Origin: Mycolicibacterium hodleri
GTDB taxonomy: Bacteria > Actinomycetota > Actinomycetes > Mycobacteriales > Mycobacteriaceae
Assembly: GCF_006439015.1 (NCBI RefSeq)
Contig: NZ_RCZG01000004.1
Location: forward strand, 62,001 to 126,000
Direction: 5' to 3'
DNA: 64,000 nucleotides
Shown: in pieces, positions 26,687-35,865 of the stretch
Layout: each line of letters opens with the position of its first letter
How positions within the stretch are numbered: position 1 is the first letter of the stretch
Notes under the pieces: model-generated
What the model was told of the DNA's origin: nothing
Seen by the model: the letters and a program-made list of their open reading frames with translations, nothing else
Database searches by the model: none
Position numbers and translations under genes: made by a program

Positions 26687-27675
26687 TCGATGAGGTCAGG
26701 CTTGCGTACGCCGCATTGGCCACTCACGGCGCCCCGGCCGAAAATGGTTTGACTGTGTTGCCGCTCCAGTCAGTCAAGGGCATTTTTGTCGCGGTGGACA
26801 CTCAGTCACGCCAACACCTTCTCTTGGAGACTGACGCTGAAGTTATTGCTGCACCCAATGTTTCGACTCTGACGGTCATGACGAGAATCCTCATCATCGA
26901 CGGGCGAAACGCACGCTTGCTCGATATCGTGTGCTTGTTCACATCGCTGTCAGAGGTCTTTGACCATTTCGCCGATGCGATCATTGAGCGCGTAACCGAC
27001 GGTGGCGAGCCTCCGAACGTCGCGTTGAACAATGTTCTCAGCGGGTGGCGCGACTTTCTAGTTGCACCCAAGGGGCCATTAGGCCGTGACAAGTTGGCCG
27101 CGACTCTGGGCGAACTGCTCGTCGTTCGCGATGTGGTGCGGTCGGGCACGACTGATATCGGCTTTTGGGTGGGTCCGTTCGGGCAACGTCATGACCTGCG
27201 AAGTGGATCAACAGCTGTCGAGGTAAAGACTACCCGTTCGCACACCGGCTACAGGGTGACAATTCACGGGGAGGACCAACTGCTCTACCCCGATAATGGC
27301 ACCCTGCACATTCACTTGGTGCGGCTCGAGGAGGTCCACGACGGGAGCGTTCGAGTATCGACCGTCGTCGACGACCTGCTCGCCGCCGGAGTCTCAGCCG
27401 AGAAGCTCTTCGCCGCACTGGCGGCGAATGGTGTTCCGATTGCTGAGATTCCGGCGAGCGACGGGATTTCATTCGAGGTGCGGGAGCGGGTGACTTTCCT
27501 CATTGATGACAAGACGCCGCGTATCGTGCCTGAATCATTTGTGAGCGGAAGGCGCCCGACAGGGGTTTTGGACATCAGCTATGTCATCGACCTAACGGGT
27601 GCTGTTCAGGATTCGCTCACTGATGCCGCATATGCCGCGTTGATGAGTTCGTTTACGACGACGGTGACAACATGA
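26683..27675 (+). CDS. PD-(D/E)XK motif nuclease-like protein
   Basis: 330 residues. The core is near 155-185: GFWVGPFGQRHDLRSGS, then AVEVKTTRSH, giving the pattern Asp...Glu-x-Lys expected of a PD-(D/E)XK nuclease active site. Flanking regions are beta-rich. This is the family that regularly follows Z1 genes (DUF4420-like). Likely DNA cleavage subunit of the system. Overlaps both neighbours by 4 bp. Confidence 0.85.
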   Translation: MIDEVRLAYAALATHGAPAENGLTVLPLQSVKGIFVAVDTQSRQHLLLETDAEVIAAPNVSTLTVMTRILIIDGRNARLLDIVCLFTSLSEVFDHFADAIIERVTDGGEPPNVALNNVLSGWRDFLVAPKGPLGRDKLAATLGELLVVRDVVRSGTTDIGFWVGPFGQRHDLRSGSTAVEVKTTRSHTGYRVTIHGEDQLLYPDNGTLHIHLVRLEEVHDGSVRVSTVVDDLLAAGVSAEKLFAALAANGVPIAEIPASDGISFEVRERVTFLIDDKTPRIVPESFVSGRRPTGVLDISYVIDLTGAVQDSLTDAAYAALMSSFTTTVTT

Positions 27676-29663
27676 ATGCTCTACAACGCTTCTCGGAGCC
27701 GTACAGCGCAACTGGCGGTCTTGCCGCGATCGGTGTCCTAAATCAGCTCGGACGTCCGGACGCGGAAGCGCTCGAGGTGTTGGTACGTGAGGCTGTGCAG
27801 AACTGTTGGGATGCGAAACGCCCCGACTCGCCAGGGATTCGCGTCGAGATCGGCCGCTCGACACTCGACGCCGAGAATGCGGCGAGGCTCAAAGACACTG
27901 TGCTGGTTGATCCTCCGCCGGCCCTCCCCCTCGCGGAAGAAGTCCGCGGGGGGATGCAGACGCTGTATGTCGCCGACTTCGGTACGCACGGTCTGGCGGG
28001 ACCGACCAGAGCCGACCGGCCGGGAGAGCCGCGAGACTTTGTTGATTTTGTGCGAAACATTGGGCAGCCGCCAGACAAGGATTTTGGTGGCGGATCGTTT
28101 GGTTACGGAAAGGCGGCTTTCTACATTGCGAGCGCCGCCAAGACAGTCGTAGTCGACACCCTTTGCGAGGTTGCACCGGGGGAGTACGAACGGAGGTTGC
28201 TCGGATGCGCCCTCGGGGGAACATTCGATTTGGGCGGCGTTCCCTATACGGGTCGGCACTGGTGGGGCCGCATAAGCGACGGCACACCCGAGCCGGTGAC
28301 CGGTGATGAAGCAGATCGAATCGCGGACCACCTAGGCCTACCACCGAGAGTTGGTTCGGACGGAAGAGGGACCACGGTTCTTGTGGTCGCGCCGTCTGTG
28401 TCGATTGAAACGGTCGACGGAGTTGATTCCACGATGGAGTTCATCGCAGAATCGATCGCTTGGAACTTCTGGCCCCGAATGATCGATACCCCCGGCGGAG
28501 CACGTCGCACGATGGAATTCTCGCTGTTGGATAACGGCAAGAGCATTAGGATCCCGAACCCTCGTACGCACCAGCGTCTTCGAGGGTTTGTTGAGGCGAT
28601 GGATCGTCTGCGCCAAGAACCAGGCGAGGACCTTGACGACCTGTCGATGGACTGCGAGATCCGCAGCCTCCGTCCGGTCCGGAGGCTTGGGCGGCTAACC
28701 ATTCAAAAGGGGCCCGTGGCTCCTGCAGATCTCCCTGATCGACCCCTTCCCCGGGGCGCGCGCATCACGTCAGCCGGTGTCCACCACGTGGCGCTCATGC
28801 GGACGCCGGAACTCGTCGTGACCTACCTTGCAGGTGCAACACCGGCCACGGGCAGATTGGGCTACTCCGGTGTGTTTAAGTGCGGGCTCGATGCTGACGA
28901 TATGTTCAAGGCCGCCGAACCTCCCACCCATGACGAATGGGTATATCGGTCTGTCCACGACAAACAGTTGCGGTCGTTCGTAAAGATCGCGTTAGAACGC
29001 GTGCAGAGCCAATGCAGGTTGGCAGCGGGCTACGACGCCTCAATACGTCAGCTCACCGAGTCAGACGCAATTCCGCTTGGCGAGTTTGCGGATGCGCTCG
29101 CAGCGCTTATGCCCGGCCAGGACGGTCCCGGGGCCAGACGCCCAGCATCGCATCGAGTCACCAAATCTCGGACGCGACGTCGTTCACCAGCGCGAAGAGA
29201 CATTGATGTCATCACTGATGATGTGTGGGTGGATGCGCCGCAGGCTGGCGACGTCGTAGGACCGAATGAGAAAGGCCAATCTGACACGCCCGGGCGTGAT
29301 CGTATTGTCGCGCCCCGGCCTCTGCCGCCGCCCCAGACGCGATCCGGTGGTGACCCGGTTCCCGTGATTTCTGCCGACGGATCGCCGGTCATCGCGTATC
29401 CATTTGAATTGCGCACGAAAGGGAATCGCGTCTGCCTGTCGGCGGCCGTCGAGGTGATGACCAACGACGGCGCCTTTGTAGAGTCAGAGCCGCCAGTTGG
29501 ATACGTCCCTCCGGCTGTGCACAGTTGGGTCGACCCTCTTGGCTCGCGGCATCTGACATCTGAGGTAGTGGTCGGACCCGAAGGGGTAGACGGAAAATGG
29601 CTCGTTGAGATCGAGCTTCGCGATGAGATGATGCGTGTAGACCTCACGGTGGAGCGGCGTTGA
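27672..29663 (+). CDS. GHKL-fold ATPase of the Z1 system
   Basis: 663 residues. N-terminal ATP-binding domain: N-box VLVREAVQNCWDAK at about 36-49 (Asn/Asp contact Mg-ATP), G1-like VADFGTHGL at about 99, and a G2 glycine loop GGGSFGYGKAAFY at about 139. The C-terminal third (about 480-663) is low in motifs and begins with a basic stretch (RVTKSRTRRRSPARRD). GHKL ATPases such as MutL and MORC close like clamps on DNA when ATP binds. Here it would couple recognition to nuclease or helicase action; this role is inferred. Confidence 0.82.
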   Translation: MNALQRFSEPYSATGGLAAIGVLNQLGRPDAEALEVLVREAVQNCWDAKRPDSPGIRVEIGRSTLDAENAARLKDTVLVDPPPALPLAEEVRGGMQTLYVADFGTHGLAGPTRADRPGEPRDFVDFVRNIGQPPDKDFGGGSFGYGKAAFYIASAAKTVVVDTLCEVAPGEYERRLLGCALGGTFDLGGVPYTGRHWWGRISDGTPEPVTGDEADRIADHLGLPPRVGSDGRGTTVLVVAPSVSIETVDGVDSTMEFIAESIAWNFWPRMIDTPGGARRTMEFSLLDNGKSIRIPNPRTHQRLRGFVEAMDRLRQEPGEDLDDLSMDCEIRSLRPVRRLGRLTIQKGPVAPADLPDRPLPRGARITSAGVHHVALMRTPELVVTYLAGATPATGRLGYSGVFKCGLDADDMFKAAEPPTHDEWVYRSVHDKQLRSFVKIALERVQSQCRLAAGYDASIRQLTESDAIPLGEFADALAALMPGQDGPGARRPASHRVTKSRTRRRSPARRDIDVITDDVWVDAPQAGDVVGPNEKGQSDTPGRDRIVAPRPLPPPQTRSGGDPVPVISADGSPVIAYPFELRTKGNRVCLSAAVEVMTNDGAFVESEPPVGYVPPAVHSWVDPLGSRHLTSEVVVGPEGVDGKWLVEIELRDEMMRVDLTVERR

Positions 29664-30553
29664 AAACCGCTCGGGCCGTCCCATATCTTCTACCACCGGA
29701 CTCAGCGGTAGCTGCACAGGCGTGGTGTTTTGCCGACGGTGTGGAAGTCGGCGACCGGCTCGAGCATTGGGATCCCTTTACGAATCTTGAATTGGTCCGC
29801 GTAATCGAAGTTGACCTTGACGATGTGCGTAGTTCGTGTGGTCTGCCGCAAGATGCCGCCTTCGCGTTCACCGCGACTTGGTCATCGAACCGGACCCGTA
29901 TTGCGGGCGATGGACCGGTAGTCGAGCTCGGAACGCTGTCCGGGTTGGCGCGCACGGCGTTGACACTGAGGGTGCCGGGAGCAATGGCAGGTGGGCGGCT
30001 GACTCTGCGAACTCGCCTTGTTCTGCGCCACCGTGGGAGCACACCGACGCCGATCTCGCCACGTCGGGCTGGTGCGATTTTGTGGAACGAAGAGACGCAG
30101 ATCGCGCTTGAAGGTGGCGCAGCACGATTCCCAATAACGGCCGCAGACTTCAAAGTGATTCCTCACTATCCAGACAATGCGGCGTGGGTGCTGGACTGGG
30201 ATTCCGATGAACTCGATGCGCCGGTCTTGGGAGGTATGCGACTGCTCGTCAACACCAGTCACGAATCCATGCCGGCGATGCTGCGGTCGGGCAGCTCCGA
30301 CCCTCGGGCCGGACTCCTGAAATCGTTCGTTACCTTCGACGTTGCAAGATCTTTGATCTTCGGGGCGCTGCGAAACGATCGCTTTGTCGACGATCCGGAG
30401 GACTTCGAGGATGGGTCCGTTGGACGGATGTTGTTCGAATTGATAACGATGTGCTGGCCAGGAAGTCAACTTCCGTCGCTCCGGTCGCGCATCGTCGAAG
30501 ATTCGTCCCGATTCAACGCTGAGTTGCAGGCGAGGTTCGGTGTGGTCGGATGA
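29660..30553 (+). CDS. Unknown protein of the Z1 defence operon
   Basis: 297 residues. No domain recognised. Beta-rich N-terminal two thirds (VGDRLEHWDPFTNLELVRVI; LTLRTRLVLRHRGSTPTPIS) and a helical C-terminal third (VTFDVARSLIFGALRNDRF; GRMLFELITMCWPG). The 4-bp overlaps with genes on both sides make it an integral part of the operon. Candidate target-recognition or structural subunit, by exclusion only. Confidence 0.6.
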   Translation: MKTARAVPYLLPPDSAVAAQAWCFADGVEVGDRLEHWDPFTNLELVRVIEVDLDDVRSSCGLPQDAAFAFTATWSSNRTRIAGDGPVVELGTLSGLARTALTLRVPGAMAGGRLTLRTRLVLRHRGSTPTPISPRRAGAILWNEETQIALEGGAARFPITAADFKVIPHYPDNAAWVLDWDSDELDAPVLGGMRLLVNTSHESMPAMLRSGSSDPRAGLLKSFVTFDVARSLIFGALRNDRFVDDPEDFEDGSVGRMLFELITMCWPGSQLPSLRSRIVEDSSRFNAELQARFGVVG

Positions 30554-31755
30554 TCGTCCTCCCGCGCATCGATAAGCACTCGGCAACCGAGCTGCTGAAC
30601 AATCACTTGGGCGAAGACGTTGGGAGCATCGGTAGCCGCATGCCTGACCGGGACCCGGTCACTACATATACGCCCGTAGGCGGGCTGCGGGTTGATGACC
30701 AACGTCTCGTTGATCTTCGCAAGGACGTCTTAGATCTTTCTGCTCAGCACGGGATGCCTGAACGGCTCGTGGGTCTTTCGGAGTTTGAAGGGCAACTTGC
30801 TCGCCTGCTGCACGATCGCCTCCCGATGTCGCCGAATGAGGCTTCCCATGAGGAGGTTTGGAGCTACCTAACGTGTTGTTGGCTACTCGACGTCGCCGCT
30901 TGGCGGTTTGGCCGGGATGCTGATAAGCGCAGATTCATTGGTGATGTCAACCGAAATACATTTAGACGGCTGTGGTGGAGAGCCGAAATCCTCGGTCCCG
31001 GTGTCGATCTCACGCTGCTGGGCGAGGATGAGCTCGTAAATATTACTGAGCGCCCCACCATCGCTAGCGATCGTCGGCTGGCGCGCACCGTTGCCTTGAA
31101 CTTTCTCGCCCGTGTTGACCGAGGAGAGGCAGAATCGCGCATGCTGTTGATGCGCGATGCGATGAAGCGACTTCTCCGCCTGACACCTTTCGTCGCGTTC
31201 GCGGCGCTGCAGGACCACGAGGTCCATGAGTTAGTCGAGCACTGCTTCAATTCCGCTGCCTCGGCGCTATCGGGCGAATCTTCACACTCCGGAGGGCGGC
31301 ACCGCGGCCCGGAAGCAACCTTAACGGACTCGGTTTCACATGCTCCGCTCGATGTAAGTCCCAGCGTGGTCTCAATCGAACGTATGACGATGTCCGACGA
31401 TGAGTCGGTAGTGGGTCCGTCAACGACTGCCGTCACTCCGGATTTTGAGAATGTCGCCCAAACTGCCCTTGGAATTGCCAGACGGGTCGGGAGAGTCACG
31501 AACACGAACCTTCGGGAGCTTGTGCCGATCACTTCCGGAGAGGCTCGCGAAGTCCTTCAATCACTTGTGAACGAGGGACTGCTCGCACGGCGTGGAGTGC
31601 GGCGAGGCACCCACTACGTTCTAGCTGAATCCTCGAACAATACAGACACGGCGTGGCCGCCACAGACACCGGCGGAAACAACCGAGCTCAGCGACATGGA
31701 TGCTAGCCCTGAGACCAGCGAAACTGCATTGCGCCGAATGCTACGGAGGCAATGA
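30550..31755 (+). CDS. DUF6339-like protein with C-terminal winged helix
   Basis: 401 residues. The N-terminal 240 (LARLLHDRLPMSPNEASHEE; VWSYLTCCWLLDVAAWRFG; NVNRNTFRRLWWRAE region, cut here) match what I know as DUF6339, usually beside Z1 genes. A variable Ser/Thr-rich linker follows (about 245-295), then a winged-helix DNA-binding domain (about 300-360: RVTNTNLRELVPITSGEARE; LVNEGLLARRG). It may read DNA sequence for the restriction complex or control the operon. The family name is from memory and needs a profile search. Confidence 0.68.
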   Translation: MIVLPRIDKHSATELLNNHLGEDVGSIGSRMPDRDPVTTYTPVGGLRVDDQRLVDLRKDVLDLSAQHGMPERLVGLSEFEGQLARLLHDRLPMSPNEASHEEVWSYLTCCWLLDVAAWRFGRDADKRRFIGDVNRNTFRRLWWRAEILGPGVDLTLLGEDELVNITERPTIASDRRLARTVALNFLARVDRGEAESRMLLMRDAMKRLLRLTPFVAFAALQDHEVHELVEHCFNSAASALSGESSHSGGRHRGPEATLTDSVSHAPLDVSPSVVSIERMTMSDDESVVGPSTTAVTPDFENVAQTALGIARRVGRVTNTNLRELVPITSGEAREVLQSLVNEGLLARRGVRRGTHYVLAESSNNTDTAWPPQTPAETTELSDMDASPETSETALRRMLRRQ

Positions 31756-32249
31756 CGGTGGACGGCAATCTCAGCCCGATGACCAGTCGGGCACAACCCC
31801 ACCGAGCACCCAAACCTCTCAGTGAGGCGGTCCGACGGCAAATGAGTGCGATGCCGACGAGCGATACCGGTGCTGAGATGGCTCTGCGGCGCGAACTCCA
31901 CGGACGCGGGATGCGGTTCCGGGTGCAGGTCCGGACACTCCCCGGCAGACCAGACATCGCCTTCACTCGTGCGCGGATAGCCGTATTCGTCGACGGGTGT
32001 TTCTGGCACCGTTGTCCCATCCACGGGACCGCTCCAAAGAACAACGCAGACTGGTGGGCAGCGAAACTTGATGCAAATGTCGCGCGAGATGCGCGGAAGG
32101 ATGCCAGTCTCGAGGAGCTCAGTTGGCTAGCTGTTCACGTGTGGGAACATGACGACCCTGTCATCGCCGCCGACGCCATAGAACACCTGTGGCAAAGTCG
32201 CCTAACTGACGCCGCGGCGGGGCAGGCCGAGGATGTCGGACATATGTGA
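31752..32249 (+). CDS. vsr: Very short patch repair (Vsr) endonuclease
   Basis: 165 residues. Vsr core: MSAMPTSDTGAEMALRRELH, FRVQVRTLPGRPDIAFTRAR with the catalytic Asp, and VFVDGCFWHRCPIHG with the catalytic His and the zinc-binding Cys/His. The family nicks beside T:G mismatches left when 5-methylcytosine deaminates. Its presence agrees with the C5 methyltransferase encoded at 33565-35541. In this class of systems Vsr may also act as a restriction nuclease. Last gene joined by a 4-bp overlap; 33 bases separate it from the next ATPase. Confidence 0.93.
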   Translation: MTVDGNLSPMTSRAQPHRAPKPLSEAVRRQMSAMPTSDTGAEMALRRELHGRGMRFRVQVRTLPGRPDIAFTRARIAVFVDGCFWHRCPIHGTAPKNNADWWAAKLDANVARDARKDASLEELSWLAVHVWEHDDPVIAADAIEHLWQSRLTDAAAGQAEDVGHM

Positions 32250-32282
32250 GATCCTGGACGACAAAGTAAGTAGGAGGTGCCG

Positions 32283-33563
32283 ATGGCGCGTATGACGACG
32301 GTTACTCCGTCGGCAGCTCGACTTACCGATTCGCTTCGCGATATCGGATATGACTTCAGCTCGGCTATTGCTGATCTTGTGGACAACAGCATCACTGCCG
32401 GTGCGACGCAGGTTGACGTCCTTGTTGAGTTCGATGCTGAGCAATCTCGCGTACTGATTGCTGACAACGGTCACGGGATGACCATAAATGGGCTTACAGA
32501 GGCAATGCGGTTCGGAAGTCGTCGTGCCTACGGCCCCGGGGATCTCGGCCGGTACGGACTTGGGCTCAAGACCGCCTCACTCTCGCAAGGTCGATCACTC
32601 ACTGTTCTCACCAGGAGGGCGACCGGCCGTCGAGTGATTCTGATGCGCCAACTCGATCTCGATCTGGTAATCGAGTTCGACGACTGGCTGATAGTCGAGC
32701 CAGATCGGACAAGCGTGATCAACCGCGCTCGCAATCTGTTCGAGGATACTGCTGGGACCGTTGTCATTTGGGAAAAGCTCGACCGAGTGGTGCCGTCGAA
32801 GAATGCAGCCGGGGGATGGGCTCGCCGGCGATTTGAGACCATCACGGAAAAGGCCGCTGAGCATCTATCGATCGTCTTTCACCGTTTTCTTTCCGGTGAG
32901 GCGAAGGCCGGGCTGGTCGCGATCACGGTCAACGGCAAGAAGTTACTGCCCTGGGATCCGTTCGCGCGCTCCGAACAAGCGACGAAGGAATTGCCTGAAG
33001 AGATTTTCGAGATACAGCACGGAGACAATACCGGATCGGTATCGCTGCGCCGTTACGTCCTTCCCGGCAGGGATCAGTTCAGCTCGCACGCGGAGTTTGA
33101 GCGGCTCTCGGGTCCGCTCAAGTGGAACCGTCAACAGGGGCTCTACACGTACCGCGCGGACCGACTGGTGCAGTGGGGTGGGTGGTTCGGGATCAGAGGC
33201 ATCGACGAACACACAAAGCTCGCTCGGGCTAGCGTCGATTTCGACACGGACCTCGACGCAGCGTTCAACATCAACGTTGCGAAGATGCGGGTGTCAATCC
33301 CAGCTCAATTGCGACAGATGATCGAACGACCGATTAACGAAATGTGCTCGATCGCTGACGAGGCTTACCGGAAATCGCCCGGATCGGGTCCCGTCGAAGA
33401 AAAACAGAAGGGGCACGGCAGCGATAGCATCACTGCTGGGACTGAGATCGGTTTAGCGCTTCAAGCGGCAGCGCTGGAAGCGGGAGAGTACAAGGCGCTC
33501 AAGAAGATTGCTGCCGTGATGCTGAAGAACGATCCAAATATAGCCACGGCGCTTGGCATCTGA
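32283..33563 (+). CDS. MORC/MutL-like GHKL ATPase
   Basis: 426 residues from ATG 32283, with a strong AGGAGG 5 bases upstream. N-box SSAIADLVDNSITAGATQVD at about 24-43, G1 LIADNGHGMT at about 61, G2 YGLGLKTASLSQGRSL at about 92. This is the classical GHKL order, much closer to MORC/MutL than the 663-residue ATPase upstream. A downstream transducer-like domain carries GDNTGSVSLRRYVLPGRDQF and an RTG-like helical end. Predicted ATP-driven DNA clamp. Its own strong ribosome site suggests a higher dose than the overlapping genes. Confidence 0.88.
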   Translation: MARMTTVTPSAARLTDSLRDIGYDFSSAIADLVDNSITAGATQVDVLVEFDAEQSRVLIADNGHGMTINGLTEAMRFGSRRAYGPGDLGRYGLGLKTASLSQGRSLTVLTRRATGRRVILMRQLDLDLVIEFDDWLIVEPDRTSVINRARNLFEDTAGTVVIWEKLDRVVPSKNAAGGWARRRFETITEKAAEHLSIVFHRFLSGEAKAGLVAITVNGKKLLPWDPFARSEQATKELPEEIFEIQHGDNTGSVSLRRYVLPGRDQFSSHAEFERLSGPLKWNRQQGLYTYRADRLVQWGGWFGIRGIDEHTKLARASVDFDTDLDAAFNINVAKMRVSIPAQLRQMIERPINEMCSIADEAYRKSPGSGPVEEKQKGHGSDSITAGTEIGLALQAAALEAGEYKALKKIAAVMLKNDPNIATALGI

Positions 33564-33564
33564 C

Positions 33565-35541
33565 TCAGGTAGCTACTGCCGTCGCCGTTCTGGAGGGAAC
33601 ACCGTCATGTGCGCAGTGACTGGTGAGTGGGCACGCATAGCATTGTGGCTTTTCCGGGCTGCATAAGCTGTTTGCGAGCTCAATCAAACCAAGATGGGCG
33701 TCTCGGGCATCGGCGCCAAACCCGATCATGCGTGCGATCGCCATCCGTCCGTCGGTCAGTTTATTTTTGCGGTCGACCGCGTTTGCCTGAAAGCGCCTAG
33801 CCACTCTGAGTACGCCTTTCGTCACCAAGACTGGTTCGTCGGGACCTTCGTCGATGAGTGCAATTGCGAAGACCTTTGGGACGGTCAGGATCGCTAGGTC
33901 GGTTACCGCATCCGACAAGCCGGTTGCTTTCTTGATTTCATCTGCTGAGCCATTCAACACTGCCGGATTCTCGGCCAATGTCAGTGCGGTACGAGCTCGA
34001 TTCTCGCGGCCGAACCTTTTCGCGATGTCGAGCAGGCCTTCACGCAGATCGGACTGGTCGGCATTGCGGTCGATAGCCCGTGCGAGCATCTGCAAAACCG
34101 GCCAGAGTCGTTGAGCCGCAGTCTTCGTCGCGCGGTCAAGAAGTAACTCTCCTGCGACCACCTCCCAACGCGAGCCGGCGTTCAACCAGGGAAGTGTCAA
34201 CGAATCAGACCTGCTTCGGAACCACTCTGCTAGGAGTCGGCCCGTGCCATGTGTTGGGAGTTCTGCGTCATCGGCCAGAGCAAGCGAAGCGAGTACCGCT
34301 TGCCCGATCACGAATCCCAACTGCGGAGGTACGGCGTTCCCGATCTGGCGGAATGCTGCTGATGGAGGCCCATCGAACCGGAAGTGGTCAGGGAAAGTCT
34401 GTATCCGCGCGGACTCGCGGACCGTCAGCGTTCGGCTCTGGCGAGGGTGGATATACCAGTAACCGTCTTTGGCGATGTGCGCAGTAATGGTTCGCGAGAG
34501 ATCGTTCTCGTTGAGGCGCTTGTACTTATCATCGAAAATGTCACCGCGGTAGCGCTGGTGTGCGGCGTCGAGGTCGGTGTATTTCGTCGCGTGAGTCATG
34601 CCGTCGAATGCGAGGCGATCGTCTTCTCGCACAGGGCGGGTGATGTGGTCGAATACCTTGCAAGCGTCCTCGGGTGGAACCTGCGATCGCATCTCACGTT
34701 GGAAAGCGCTCGACGGACCGGCATAATCTGTCCATCCGTCTGCTCCACCCGCGGGTCGCCAACCTCCCTCGACCTCTGGAAGGTCACCAATGGCATTCCA
34801 GACGGTCACTTTACGTTTCGACTCGACCGGCCAATGAAACTTCACATTGTTTCTGAGTGCCACCAGGATGAGGCGCTGTCTGACTTGAGGCACGCCGTAT
34901 CGCCAAGCGTCGACGACCCGCTCCTCGACGCCGTAACCGCGTTGCTCTAGCTCCCCGACGATGCTTCTCAGGATGAACATGTTCCGATCGAGCGCCATGT
35001 CTGGAACGTTCTCCATTACGACCGCTAGCGGCTGGACGATTTGAACGACTTCGAGGAACGAGCGCCACAGATCTCGACGCGCATCACGCGAATCGCGGAG
35101 GCCTGACTCGACCTGATGTCGGATCATCGACTGCCCAGCTTTTGAAAATGGCTGGCAAGGGGGACCGCCGGCAATGAGCTCGACGCCGGCTGATCGACAC
35201 AACTTCGCGACCTTGGTGACCATCTCCGCGTCAGATAGGTCCCAATCCACGGACATTCCGCCAAAATGATGCGCGTGGGTGCGGTTGGCGAATGGCTCAT
35301 GATCGGCGCCGAGAATGACCTTATAGCCGGCCTGCTCCAGTCCCAAGCTGAGTCCTCCTGCACCGCTGAAGAAGTCGGCCGCCAGCCGGGCACCCTGGGT
35401 GCGTAAGTCTTTCGCGTAGCGGAGGAAGTGGGGAAGGTTGTCGGTGTGCTCGGGATGGGGATCGAGTTTGATGAACGGCCCACGAACCAGTCGCACGCCG
35501 TAGCCCGCACCCTTGCGGGCCTCGTCTCGTTTGGCGGGCAT
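33565..35541 (-). CDS. C5-cytosine DNA methyltransferase with C-terminal endonuclease III-like Fe-S domain
   Basis: 658 residues from ATG 35541. Methyltransferase motifs: I ADFFSGAGGLSLGLEQAG, IV GGPPCQPFS with catalytic Cys, VI VVMENVP, VIII QVRQRLILV, X RQIGNAVPPQLG, to about 430. The last 200 residues look like an endonuclease III/HhH-GPD glycosylase, ending in Cys627-x6-Cys634-x2-Cys637-x5-Cys643, the spacing of the [4Fe-4S] loop. The catalytic pair looks absent: the VDTH motif reads VTKG at 573-576 and the hairpin lysine is not in place. Probably methylates self DNA; the extra domain may bind DNA. Stop codons of this gene and the ATPase are one base apart (convergent). Confidence 0.88.
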   Translation of the reverse strand: MPAKRDEARKGAGYGVRLVRGPFIKLDPHPEHTDNLPHFLRYAKDLRTQGARLAADFFSGAGGLSLGLEQAGYKVILGADHEPFANRTHAHHFGGMSVDWDLSDAEMVTKVAKLCRSAGVELIAGGPPCQPFSKAGQSMIRHQVESGLRDSRDARRDLWRSFLEVVQIVQPLAVVMENVPDMALDRNMFILRSIVGELEQRGYGVEERVVDAWRYGVPQVRQRLILVALRNNVKFHWPVESKRKVTVWNAIGDLPEVEGGWRPAGGADGWTDYAGPSSAFQREMRSQVPPEDACKVFDHITRPVREDDRLAFDGMTHATKYTDLDAAHQRYRGDIFDDKYKRLNENDLSRTITAHIAKDGYWYIHPRQSRTLTVRESARIQTFPDHFRFDGPPSAAFRQIGNAVPPQLGFVIGQAVLASLALADDAELPTHGTGRLLAEWFRSRSDSLTLPWLNAGSRWEVVAGELLLDRATKTAAQRLWPVLQMLARAIDRNADQSDLREGLLDIAKRFGRENRARTALTLAENPAVLNGSADEIKKATGLSDAVTDLAILTVPKVFAIALIDEGPDEPVLVTKGVLRVARRFQANAVDRKNKLTDGRMAIARMIGFGADARDAHLGLIELANSLCSPEKPQCYACPLTSHCAHDGVPSRTATAVAT

Positions 35542-35865
35542 GGAAGTAACATAACGGCGACAGCCGACAGACGCTCGCATGCTCGCCGGCCTACATCAAT
35601 TTCGCGTGCAGTCGCCGCGATCGGCATTCGCACCCGTGGTTGTGTCGACTTCCCCAGTTCGTGCCCGTTAACTGGGCGCACCTGTTGCCAGTAGATGCTT
35701 AAACTTGATGCGCGAACTTGGGGGATCTGTTCTTCGAGCACGGACTCTCGGCGGCCTTGTCGGCAAGTTCTCGATGGAGTGCTCGATCAGCGGCATCAGC
35801 GGGTAAGTCGCCGTTCGAAGGCCGGTCTCCAGGATCCGACGACGCGCTGACCTAGGAGGAGCGGA
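35542..35865. other. Intergenic region at the right edge of the defence island
   Basis: About 320 bases between two leftward genes. It contains the methyltransferase promoter; no clear ribosome site precedes ATG 35541, and in-frame GTG/ATG starts up to 35580 are possible. No terminal repeat or attachment site was seen. GC rises again to the right. Confidence 0.4.
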
